Made by a program: the position numbers and the translations under genes | In this document: positions 57,922 through 64,000 of the stretch, one piece after another | How positions within the stretch are numbered: position 1 is the stretch's first letter | Layout of the letters: every line of letters begins with the position of its first letter | The notes under the pieces: model-generated | What the model saw: only the letters and a program-made list of their open reading frames with translations | The model's database searches: none | Told to the model about the DNA's origin: nothing | From: Burkholderia lata | Lineage (GTDB): Bacteria; Pseudomonadota; Gammaproteobacteria; Burkholderiales; Burkholderiaceae | Assembly: GCF_000012945.1 (NCBI RefSeq) | Contig: NC_007510.1 | Location: forward strand, 2,666,001 to 2,730,000 | Direction: 5' to 3' | DNA length: 64,000 nucleotides

Positions 57922-57948
57922 CCCCTGCTTCAAGAAAAGGACGCGTTT

Positions 57949-58650
57949 CTGGACACCACCGCCTGCCCCACCCCGCTGCCGCGTCGTATCGGCTTGCTGG
58001 GCGGCACTTTCGACCCGATCCACGACGGCCATCTCGCGCTCGCGCGCCGGTTCGCCGAGCTGCTCGGCCTGACCGAACTCGTGCTGCTGCCCGCCGGGCA
58101 GCCGTACCAGAAGCGCGACGTGTCGGCTGCCGAGCATCGGCTCGCGATGACGCGCGCGGCCGCGGGCTCGCTGTCCATGCCGGGCGTGACCGTGACCGTC
58201 GCCACCGACGAGATCGAGCACGTCGGGCCGACCTACACGGTCGAGACGCTCGCGCGCTGGCGCGAGCGGATCGGCCCGGACGCGTCGCTGTCGCTGCTGA
58301 TCGGCGCCGACCAGCTCGTGCGCCTCGACACGTGGCGCGACTGGCGCAAGCTGTTCGACTACGCGCACATCTGCGTGTCGACGCGCCCGGGGTTCGACCT
58401 CGGCGCGGCGCCGCCGGACGTCGCGCAGGAAATCACCGCGCGGCAGGCCGGCGCCGACGTGCTGAAGGCCACGTCGGCAGGCCACCTGCTGATCGATACG
58501 ACCCTTTCGTTCGACATTGCCGCGACCGACATCCGCGCCCACCTGCGCGAATGCATCGCGCGCCATGCGCAAATGCCCGACGCATCGGCCGAGCATGTGC
58601 CGGCCGCCGTATGGGCCTATATTCTTCAACATCGCCTCTACCATTCCTGA
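57949..58650 (+). CDS. nadD: Nicotinate-nucleotide adenylyltransferase, probable CTG start
   Basis: 233 residues if translation begins at the CTG at 57949 ([20 protein letters not shown]). An AAAAGGA ribosome-binding sequence lies about seven bases before that CTG. The in-frame stop of hemF (57919-57921) leaves no ATG, GTG or TTG before 57994, and a TTG there would delete the first beta strand (RRIGL) of the Rossmann-like fold. The active-site [15 protein letters not shown] and the C-terminal DIRAHLRE segment identify NadD, which makes NaAD for NAD synthesis. The neighbour is rsfS. Confidence 0.88.
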   Translation: MDTTACPTPLPRRIGLLGGTFDPIHDGHLALARRFAELLGLTELVLLPAGQPYQKRDVSAAEHRLAMTRAAAGSLSMPGVTVTVATDEIEHVGPTYTVETLARWRERIGPDASLSLLIGADQLVRLDTWRDWRKLFDYAHICVSTRPGFDLGAAPPDVAQEITARQAGADVLKATSAGHLLIDTTLSFDIAATDIRAHLRECIARHAQMPDASAEHVPAAVWAYILQHRLYHS

Positions 58651-58654
58651 ATCC

Positions 58655-59101
58655 ATGGATATTCGCAAACTGCAGCGCGTGATCGTCGACGCCCTCGAAG
58701 ACGTCAAGGCGCAAGACATCAAGGTGTTCAACACCAGCCACCTGACCGAACTGTTCGACCGCGTGGTCGTCGCTTCGGGCACCTCCAACCGCCAGACCAA
58801 GGCACTCGCGTCGAGCGTGCGTGACAAGGTCAAGGAAGCCGGCGGCGACATCGTCAGCTCCGAAGGCGAAGACACCGGCGAATGGGTGCTGGTCGACTGC
58901 GGCGACGCGGTCGTGCACATCCTGCAACCGGCCCTGCGCCAGTACTACAACCTCGAGGAAATCTGGGGCGACAAGCCCGTGCGGATGAAGCTCGGCGGCG
59001 GCAAGGGCAACGGCTTCGCCCAGGCCAGCGAAGGCGACGACGAAGAAGAGGAAGCCGCGCCCGCACGCCCGGCACGCAAGACGGCCGCCCGCCGCCGTTG
59101 A
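58655..59101 (+). CDS. rsfS: Ribosomal silencing factor RsfS
   Basis: 148 residues from the ATG at 58655 ([20 protein letters not shown]). The RsfS/Iojap core (about 1-110) contains [20 protein letters not shown] (about residues 34-53) and [19 protein letters not shown] (about 71-89). An acidic then basic low-complexity tail (about 123-148) follows. It binds ribosomal protein uL14 and blocks subunit joining in slow growth. It starts four bases after nadD. Confidence 0.95.
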   Translation: MDIRKLQRVIVDALEDVKAQDIKVFNTSHLTELFDRVVVASGTSNRQTKALASSVRDKVKEAGGDIVSSEGEDTGEWVLVDCGDAVVHILQPALRQYYNLEEIWGDKPVRMKLGGGKGNGFAQASEGDDEEEEAAPARPARKTAARRR

Positions 59102-59126
59102 GCTTCGAGTCGTTACGCATCTCCCG

Positions 59127-59597
59127 ATGAAGCTTTTCATCCTTGCGGTCGGTCACAAGATGCCGGGCTGGATCGCATCCGGCTTCGACGAATACACGAA
59201 GCGGATGCCGCCCGAGCTGCGCATCGAGTTGCGCGAGATCAAGCCCGAACTGCGTTCGGGCGGCCGTAGCGCGGAAAGCGTGATGGCGGCCGAGCGGCAG
59301 AAGATCGAGGCCGCGTTGCCGAAGGGCGCGCGCCTCGTCGCGCTCGACGAGCGCGGCCGCGACTGGACCACGATGCAGCTCGCCCAGGCGCTGCCCGGCT
59401 GGCAGCAGGACGGTCGCGACGTCGCGTTCGTGATCGGCGGTGCCGACGGGCTCGATCCGGAACTGAAAGCGCGTGCCGACACGCTGCTGCGCATCTCGAG
59501 CATGACGTTGCCGCACGGGATGGTGCGCGTGCTGCTCGCCGAACAGCTTTACCGGGCGTGGAGCATCACGCAGAATCACCCCTACCACCGCGCATGA
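59127..59597 (+). CDS. rlmH: 23S rRNA pseudouridine-1915 N3-methyltransferase RlmH
   Basis: 156 residues, SPOUT fold. [20 protein letters not shown] starts the protein, the SAM-binding knot appears as [11 protein letters not shown] (about residues 101-111), and [20 protein letters not shown] closes it with the family C-terminus. It methylates pseudouridine 1915 in helix 69. It belongs to the nadD-rsfS-rlmH-maf-rng run that is common in beta-proteobacteria. Confidence 0.97.
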   Translation: MKLFILAVGHKMPGWIASGFDEYTKRMPPELRIELREIKPELRSGGRSAESVMAAERQKIEAALPKGARLVALDERGRDWTTMQLAQALPGWQQDGRDVAFVIGGADGLDPELKARADTLLRISSMTLPHGMVRVLLAEQLYRAWSITQNHPYHRA

Positions 59598-59648
59598 CGT
59601 GTCGTCCTCGAGACGCGCGCCACGCGCGCACACCGAGATAACGACACC

Positions 59649-60281
59649 ATGCCGTCCAGCACGCCCCCCGCGCTTTTCCCGACTCTTTACCTCGCTTCGC
59701 AAAGCCCGCGCCGCCAGGAGCTGCTGCAGCAGATCGGCGTACGCTTCGAGCTGCTGCTGCCGCGCCCCGACGAGGATGCCGAGGCGCTCGAGGCCGAGCT
59801 GCCCGGCGAAGCCGCCGATGCGTACGTGCGGCGCGTGACCATCGCCAAGGCGGAGGCTGCCCGGGCGCGTCTCGTCGCGAGCGGCAAGCCGGCCTCGCCG
59901 GTGCTCGTTGCCGATACGACCGTCACGATCGACGGCGCGATCCTCGGCAAGCCGGCCAACGCCGACGACGCGCTCTCGATGCTGACGCGCCTCGCGGGCC
60001 GCGAGCACGCGGTACTAACCGCCGTCGCCGTGATCGATGCCGACGGCGAACTGCTGCCGCCCGCGCTGTCGCGTTCGTCGGTGCGCTTCGCGCCCGCGTC
60101 GCGCGACGCGTACGCGCGCTATGTCGAATCGGGCGAGCCGTTCGGCAAGGCCGGCGCGTACGCGATCCAGGGGCGCGCGGCCGAATTCATCGAGCGAATC
60201 GACGGTTCCCATTCAGGTATCATGGGTCTGCCCCTTTTTGAGACTGCCGCGCTGCTACGTGCCGCGCGCGTCGCCTTCTGA
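59649..60281 (+). CDS. maf: Maf-family nucleotide pyrophosphatase (YhdE type)
   Basis: 210 residues. [20 protein letters not shown] (about residues 14-33) is the Maf start, [15 protein letters not shown] (about 88-102) the catalytic loop, and [20 protein letters not shown] (about 165-184) the specificity loop. The order of residues suggests the dTTP/UTP-preferring YhdE group, not the m7GTP group. It lies directly before rng with an 8-base gap. Confidence 0.92.
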   Translation: MPSSTPPALFPTLYLASQSPRRQELLQQIGVRFELLLPRPDEDAEALEAELPGEAADAYVRRVTIAKAEAARARLVASGKPASPVLVADTTVTIDGAILGKPANADDALSMLTRLAGREHAVLTAVAVIDADGELLPPALSRSSVRFAPASRDAYARYVESGEPFGKAGAYAIQGRAAEFIERIDGSHSGIMGLPLFETAALLRAARVAF

Positions 60282-60289
60282 ACCGCACC

Positions 60290-61759
60290 ATGAACGAAGA
60301 AATCCTGATTAACCTCACGCCGCAGGAAACGCGGGTTGCACTCGTCCAGCAAGGCGCGGTGCAGGAGCTTCACGTCGAGCGCACGCTGTCGCGCGGGCGC
60401 GTCGGCAACATCTATCTCGGCAAGGTCGTGCGCGTGCTGCCCGGCATGCAGTCGGCGTTCATCGACATCGGTCTCGAACGCGCGGCATTCCTGCACGTCG
60501 CCGACATCTGGCATCCGCGCCTCGCAGGCGAGCCGCAGTCGGGCACGCCGCACCAGCCGATCGAGAAGATCGTGTTCGAAGGCCAGACGCTGATGGTCCA
60601 GGTGATCAAGGACCCGATCGGCACGAAGGGCGCGCGCCTGTCGACGCAGGTCAGCATCGCGGGCCGCACGCTCGTCTACCTGCCGCAGGAGCCGCATATC
60701 GGCATCTCGCAGAAGATCGAGAGCGAGGCCGAACGCGAGGCCGTGCGCGCGCGCCTGACGGCCGTGATCCCGGCGGACGAGAAAGGCGGCTACATCGTGC
60801 GCACGATCGCCGAAGATGCGACCTCCGACGAACTCGCCGGCGACGTCACGTACCTGCGCAAGACGTGGGCGACGATCGTCGCCCAGGCACAGCGGCTGCC
60901 GGCGACGAGCCTGCTGTACCAGGATCTCGATCTCGCGCAGCGCGTGCTGCGCGATTTCGCGAACGACGACACGACGCGCATCCAGGTCGATTCGCGCGAG
61001 ACGTACCAGCGCCTCTCGGAATTCGCGGGCGAGTTCACGCCCGCCGTGAGCCCGAAGCTGCACCACTACACGGGCGAGCGGCCGCTGTTCGACCTGTACA
61101 ACATCGAGACGGAGATCCAGCGCGCGCTGTCGCGCCGCGTCGACCTGAAGTCGGGCGGTTACCTGATGATCGACCAGACCGAGGCGATGACGACGATCGA
61201 CGTGAACACCGGCGGCTACGTCGGCGCACGCAACTTCGACGACACGATCTTCAAGACCAACCTCGAAGCCGCGCATACGATCGCGCGGCAGCTGCGGCTG
61301 CGCAACCTCGGCGGGATCATCATCATCGACTTCATCGACATGGAGAACGCCGAGCATCGCGACGCGGTGCTGTCCGAGCTGAAGAAGGCGCTGTCGCGCG
61401 ACCGCACGCGCGTGACGGTCAACGGCTTCTCGCAGCTCGGGCTCGTCGAGATGACGCGCAAGCGCACGCGCGAATCGCTCGCGCATGTGCTGTGCGAGCC
61501 GTGCCCGACCTGCCAGGGCAAGGGCCAGGTGAAGACATCGCGCACCGTGTGCTACGACATCCTGCGCGAGATCCTGCGCGAGTCGCGGCAGTTCAACCCG
61601 CGCGAATTCCGCGTAATCGCCGCGCAACAGGTGATCGATCTGTTCCTCGACGAGGAATCGCAGCATCTCGCGATGTTGATCGACTTCATCGGCAAGCCGG
61701 TGTCGCTGCAGGTCGAGTCGAACCTGAGCCAGGAGCAGTACGATATCGTGCTGATGTAA
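60290..61759 (+). CDS. rng: Ribonuclease G
   Basis: 489 residues. N-terminal S1 domain (about residues 38-120), catalytic core with the metal-binding DVNTGGYVGARNFDDTIFKT (about 304-323) and IIIDFIDMENAEHRDAV (about 343-359), and zinc link CEPCPTCQGKGQV (about 402-414). Full length for RNase G and without the long degradosome tail of RNase E. It matures 16S rRNA 5' ends and starts mRNA decay. It ends the housekeeping run; AT-rich sequence follows. Confidence 0.96.
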   Translation: MNEEILINLTPQETRVALVQQGAVQELHVERTLSRGRVGNIYLGKVVRVLPGMQSAFIDIGLERAAFLHVADIWHPRLAGEPQSGTPHQPIEKIVFEGQTLMVQVIKDPIGTKGARLSTQVSIAGRTLVYLPQEPHIGISQKIESEAEREAVRARLTAVIPADEKGGYIVRTIAEDATSDELAGDVTYLRKTWATIVAQAQRLPATSLLYQDLDLAQRVLRDFANDDTTRIQVDSRETYQRLSEFAGEFTPAVSPKLHHYTGERPLFDLYNIETEIQRALSRRVDLKSGGYLMIDQTEAMTTIDVNTGGYVGARNFDDTIFKTNLEAAHTIARQLRLRNLGGIIIIDFIDMENAEHRDAVLSELKKALSRDRTRVTVNGFSQLGLVEMTRKRTRESLAHVLCEPCPTCQGKGQVKTSRTVCYDILREILRESRQFNPREFRVIAAQQVIDLFLDEESQHLAMLIDFIGKPVSLQVESNLSQEQYDIVLM

Positions 61760-61811
61760 TTATTTTTTCTGTTATAAATCAGTACGTTACTCAAAAATAA
61801 CCTCGTGATTC

Positions 61812-61837
61812 GGTAGCTGACCACCCATCTAGCTACC
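61812..61837. repeat. Inverted repeat just after rng
   Basis: GGTAGCT-N12-AGCTACC, a perfect 7-bp inverted repeat in an AT-rich stretch following rng (61760-61867). No T-run follows directly. It may be a weak terminator or mark the edge of the accessory stretch; nothing proves an attachment site. Confidence 0.35.
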
Positions 61838-61867
61838 CAATCGGTTACCGCTAGTGAGACCGTCGAA

Positions 61868-62365
61868 ATGGCATGCCTTGCCAACGCTTCACTGATCAGT
61901 ACCGCCCCCGCGGCGTTGATCAGCGCATACGTGGCCTGGGTCGCGTACCAGCAATACCGGACGAATCGCGAGAAGCTGCGCCTCGACCTTTATGACCGCC
62001 GGTTTGGCGTCTATACAGCAGCGATCGATTTCTATCACGTCTTGCCGCGCTACGACGACAACAACCTCCCGCCGCATCAAGAGGCGCATCGGGCGTTCAT
62101 CAAGGCTGTTCGTGAATCGCGATTTTTGTTTGGTCGCGACAACGAGATCGTAAGCATCTTGGAGGAAATGCACACCCGAGCTGCACGCATCATGGGCTTC
62201 CGGGAAGGCGGTCAAGCTCTACGTTTCAGTGACCCGGCCGAATTTCACAAGCTCTTCACGGTTCAACAGAATGACTACCTGTGGATTGGTGGCACAGAAG
62301 GGCTGCTACGGCTAGAGTCGGCCCTCGCGCCGTTTCTTGATTTCAAGAAGGCGAGCAGCCAGTGA
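61868..62365 (+). CDS. Hypothetical protein with an N-terminal membrane segment
   Basis: 165 residues from the ATG at 61868. A hydrophobic segment at about 9-27 (LISTAPAALISAYVAWVAYQ) is followed by a charged, mostly helical domain with YRTNREKLRLDLYDRRFGVY (about 31-50) and ESRFLFGRDNEIVSILEEMH (about 83-102). The 'K.rldLydrRf.vY.a...F' pattern occurs in many unnamed one-TM bacterial proteins. GC content appears lower than in neighbours, hinting at recent acquisition. I do not know its function. Confidence 0.75.
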   Translation: MACLANASLISTAPAALISAYVAWVAYQQYRTNREKLRLDLYDRRFGVYTAAIDFYHVLPRYDDNNLPPHQEAHRAFIKAVRESRFLFGRDNEIVSILEEMHTRAARIMGFREGGQALRFSDPAEFHKLFTVQQNDYLWIGGTEGLLRLESALAPFLDFKKASSQ

Positions 62366-62380
62366 AACGCGTATTGCACG

Positions 62381-62599
62381 TCAACCGCGCAGCCGGTTGA
62401 CCGCGTCACGGGCATCCTGCCGGATCTCCCGCCGCATCTCGTCATCCTCCGCGTAGGCCGCTCGGTACTTCTCGTCGAGTTCGGCCGGTCGGGCCCTCAC
62501 CTTTCGCGCGGCGACGGCTTCGAGCTGTTCCTGAGAAAGTGCGGTACAGCCCGCATCCTCGCTGCGCGCCGCGGCGGCAAACTGACGCCCTACCCGCAC
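62381..62599 (-). CDS. Small hypothetical protein (accessory region)
   Basis: 72 residues from a GTG at 62599 (VRVGRQFAAAARSEDAGCTA) with GGGGGA seven bases upstream; the reading frame continues further upstream but without a likely start. The C-terminal half is a charged amphipathic helix (ELDEKYRAAYAEDDEMRREI). Not recognised. It lies 50 bases downstream of the HTH gene and is convergent with the gene at 61868. Confidence 0.45.
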   Translation of the reverse strand: MRVGRQFAAAARSEDAGCTALSQEQLEAVAARKVRARPAELDEKYRAAYAEDDEMRREIRQDARDAVNRLRG

Positions 62600-62648
62600 G
62601 GTTTGGTCCCCCGCCGCGCGTGCGTCAACAGGCCGCGATCTTCGCTGT

Positions 62649-62849
62649 TCAGGGCTTCCCCTCCGACGCACCGGATACGAGCGCCTCGACACTGGCGGCC
62701 GTGATGCCGCTCGAACGCTTGCCAATCTTGACGAGCGTGAGCTTGCCGTCGCGCACAAGATTGTAGACGGTCGCCCGGCAGACGCCGAGCATCTTCGACA
62801 CTTCGGCGACGCGGTACAGCTTCACGGGCGCGGTTTGGGGTGCGTGCAT
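62649..62849 (-). CDS. Small HTH DNA-binding protein (AlpA/excisionase-like)
   Basis: 66 residues from the ATG at 62849 with CAGGAG seven bases upstream. An alternative ATG at 62909, with GAAGGAGG at good spacing, would add 20 residues. The MerR-like winged helix reads VKLYRVAEVSKMLGVCRATV then YNLVRDGKLTLVKIGKRSSG, typical of excisionase or AlpA regulators from phages and islands. It is downstream of the small ORF at 62975 and the C4-like RNA, so it probably shares that transcript. Confidence 0.8.
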   Translation of the reverse strand: MHAPQTAPVKLYRVAEVSKMLGVCRATVYNLVRDGKLTLVKIGKRSSGITAASVEALVSGASEGKP

Positions 62850-62974
62850 GTCGGTGCTCCTGATCGCCACACGTGTTCCAGCGTTTGACGTCTTCGATAC
62901 GTAGGGCATGCGCCCTCCTTCGATGTCGACCACCACAAACAGCGCCCCACCCTGTCCGGCGAGACGCGCCGCAT

Positions 62975-63229
62975 TCAATCCCACCCGATAGCCTTGTTGA
63001 TCGCGGCGTCGAGTTCGTCAGTCGCAGCCTCCGCTCGTTGCCAAAACCACTCGGCACCGGGGATCGTATCGAGCTGGATCTGCCGCTCGAGAGCACCACG
63101 AAGGGCAAAGATGCACGTACGGAGTTCGCCCTGCAGGGCATAGATGGTCGCGATATCGCGTGACGACACCGCCACTTGATCAGGAATACTACCGATAGGG
63201 AAAGCAAGAGATTGAACGTTGGCGTTCAT
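62975..63229 (-). CDS. Small hypothetical protein under candidate C4 RNA control
   Basis: 84 residues from the ATG at 63229 (MNANVQSLAFPIGSIPDQVA) with CGGAG six bases upstream. A helical protein with IATIYALQGELRTCIFALRG (about 27-46) and a Trp-rich EWFWQRAEAATDELDAAIN segment. Not recognised. Its ribosome-binding region (CATACGGA) is complementary to a loop of the RNA encoded just upstream on the same strand, which suggests translation is controlled by that RNA. Confidence 0.7.
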   Translation of the reverse strand: MNANVQSLAFPIGSIPDQVAVSSRDIATIYALQGELRTCIFALRGALERQIQLDTIPGAEWFWQRAEAATDELDAAINKAIGWD

Positions 63230-63254
63230 GGTGGCTCCGTATGTGATCGCACCG

Positions 63255-63272
63255 CCCCGCTGTCAAACGGGG
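63255..63272 (-). promoter_or_regulatory. Target hairpin with TTTGACAG loop
   Basis: CCCCG-TTTGACAG-CGGGG on the minus strand, 26-43 bases before the ATG at 63229. Its loop is complementary over 7 bases (TTGACAG with CTGTCAA) to single-stranded sequence at 63291-63298 in the C4-like RNA. The same loop appears again in the hairpin at 63415-63430. Confidence 0.6.
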
Positions 63273-63350
63273 TGGGCGGCAACGAGCGAAGTTGACAGAC
63301 CGGGGCATACGGAACCCGGCAGGCCGAAGCCTCTCCACTCGCGCCACCCA
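63268..63350 (-). ncRNA. Candidate C4-type antisense RNA
   Basis: The minus-strand RNA closes with GGGTGGCG (63342-63349) against CGCCCACC (63271-63278, one bulge), then CGAG/CTCG, and encloses hairpins AGGC-TTCG-GCCT and CCGGG-TTCCGTATG-CCCCGG. Two single-stranded parts match the downstream ORF leader exactly: TCCGTATG (63306-63313) with CATACGGA at its ribosome-binding site (63236-63243), and CTGTCAA (63291-63298) with TTGACAG in the hairpin loop at 63255-63272. Multi-branched form and two-site pairing are those of phage P1/P4/P22 C4 RNA; the assignment is by structure, not search. Confidence 0.65.
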
Positions 63351-63374
63351 TAGAAGATGCGCGTTCTCAAACGA

Positions 63375-63398
63375 AGAAAAACCGCCATCGCGGCGGTT
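63375..63398 (-). terminator. Terminator-like hairpin between the promoter and the C4-like RNA
   Basis: AACCGCC-GCGAT-GGCGGTT followed by TTTC on the minus strand. Its place, after the promoter and before the C4-like RNA, would allow premature termination of the operon. Confidence 0.55.
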
Positions 63399-63414
63399 GT
63401 CTGCCGCATGCATT

Positions 63415-63430
63415 CGGGCTGTCAAACCCG
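63415..63430 (-). other. Hairpin with the same TTTGACAG loop as the target hairpin
   Basis: CGGG-TTTGACAG-CCCG on the minus strand. The 8-base loop is identical to that of 63255-63272 and could compete for the CTGTCAA part of the C4-like RNA. Confidence 0.5.
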
Positions 63431-63457
63431 GTCAACGTTGTGTACGTCGACGGGCTC

Positions 63458-63487
63458 AGTATAGAGCAGACACAATCAAAAATGCAA
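63458..63487 (-). promoter_or_regulatory. Promoter of the C4-like RNA operon
   Basis: On the minus strand TTGCAT (63482-63487), an 18-base spacer and TATACT (63458-63463). It lies between the palindrome at 63511-63527 and a half-site-like GTGTACGTCG at 63440-63449. Confidence 0.7.
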
Positions 63488-63510
63488 CAAAATCAATGCG
63501 TTAGGCAACC

Positions 63511-63527
63511 CTGTACGACGTGTACAG
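63511..63527. promoter_or_regulatory. Palindromic operator-like site
   Basis: CTGTAC-GACGT-GTACAG, a perfect 6-bp inverted repeat with 11-base centre spacing, upstream of the C4-operon promoter and in the gap between divergent genes. It looks like a phage-type repressor site. Confidence 0.55.
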
Positions 63528-63616
63528 CGATGCTTGACACAACTGAAGCGCGCCTCGTCGACGGACCCGCCGCGCGCTAGAATGCGCCCACCCACAACAA
63601 CGAAACGGGGGAACAG

Positions 63617-64000
63617 ATGAAACGAATCGCGGGAGTGTGCGCGCTCATGTGCGCGTTGTCCGGTTGCGTGACGTTCGGCCAGATGGGCAAGGGCCTCGGC
63701 GCGCTGCGCAACCAGCCCGTGTCGACAGCCGTTCAGGTGCTCGGCTTCCCCGCTGGCGAGCGCGAAGCCGCCGGCATGAAGATCGTGCATTGGGGTCGAC
63801 AGCAGACCGGCCTGATGCCGCTCACGTCGTACGGTCAGAACAGCGGGTTCGGAACGGTCGGCACAACACCGTTCAGCTACACCGGCACATCAACATCGAT
63901 GCAATACGTGCCGATGAATTTCAACTGCGACATCGATCTAGCGATCGGACCGGGCGGCTTCGTTCAGGGGTATCAGTACTCGGGCAACCTCGGCGGCTGC
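63617..64000 (+). CDS. Lipoprotein, N-terminal part (cut by window end)
   Basis: The first 128 codons from the ATG at 63617, no stop before the window end. A lipoprotein signal peptide (MKRIAGVCALMCALSGC, lipidated Cys at residue 17) is followed by VTFGQMGKGLGALRNQPV and GFPAGEREAAGMKIVHWGRQ, recalling OmlA-like 'G.P' turns, and a Ser/Thr/Gly-rich middle. GGGGGAAC precedes the start. Function not recognised; it diverges from the C4-like operon. Confidence 0.75.
   Translation, partial: MKRIAGVCALMCALSGCVTFGQMGKGLGALRNQPVSTAVQVLGFPAGEREAAGMKIVHWGRQQTGLMPLTSYGQNSGFGTVGTTPFSYTGTSTSMQYVPMNFNCDIDLAIGPGGFVQGYQYSGNLGGC

Noticed and set aside
63189..63425. 78-codon minus-strand frame over the C4-like RNA and its promoter-proximal region
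   Set aside because: It lies across the structured RNA and continues through the start of the ORF at 62975-63229; it has no ribosome-binding sequence, so its residues are explained by the RNA structure. Similar overlapping frames occur over known C4 RNAs.

Overview
The window is about 64 kb of a high-GC beta-proteobacterial chromosome. Gene order (nuo operon, tRNA-Leu(GAG), secG, tpiA, then pnp-rpsO; an ilv/pss/psd/leuA block; kdp; hemF-nadD-rsfS-rlmH-maf-rng) and the protein sequences point to Burkholderia, probably the B. cepacia complex. The genus call is my recognition of gene order and protein style; no search was run.

Layout. 1-9043: complex I genes nuoJ (partial) back to nuoA, all on the minus strand. 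9155-14621: a terminator, tRNA-Leu, secG, tpiA, a quinone oxidoreductase, then pnp and rpsO. 14729-19282: an orphan ABC binding protein, an OmlA-like lipoprotein, and a carbonic anhydrase/SulP pair preceded by palindromic operator-like DNA. 19355-26355: branched-chain amino acid genes (leuA, ilvC, ilvH, ilvB) with pssA and psd between them; leuA is preceded by an apparently leaderless Leu-rich leader peptide. 26711-28994: ECF sigma factor, DUF3619, DUF3106 and RDD operon. 29156-31755: a PHO-box-like site followed by a plcP-agt-dgkA lipid-remodelling operon. 31961-42486: TetR, LOG, SDR and ArnT-like genes on plus; DUF924, AlaX, truncated globin, FtsX-like permease, DUF4126, an SMR exporter under a guanidine-II (mini-ykkC) riboswitch, and a DUF333 protein on minus. 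42647-51086: kdp locus with kdpF and a further unlisted small membrane ORF, and a strong terminator separating kdpFABC from kdpDE. 51297-53670: quinone oxidoreductase, methylglyoxal synthase and an atypical SDR on minus. 53901-61759: upp, yebC, purD, hemF, nadD, rsfS, rlmH, maf and rng on plus. 61760-64000: a less GC-rich accessory stretch with hypothetical genes, a small HTH protein, a candidate C4-type antisense RNA and a partial lipoprotein.

The most rewarding parts are regulatory RNAs and small genes that open-reading-frame calling misses. These are the C4-like RNA whose single-stranded parts match the ribosome-binding region of the next ORF, the leuA leader peptide, the two ACGR-loop hairpins in front of the SMR exporter, the extra kdp small ORF, and the PHO-box-led plcP-agt-dgkA operon.
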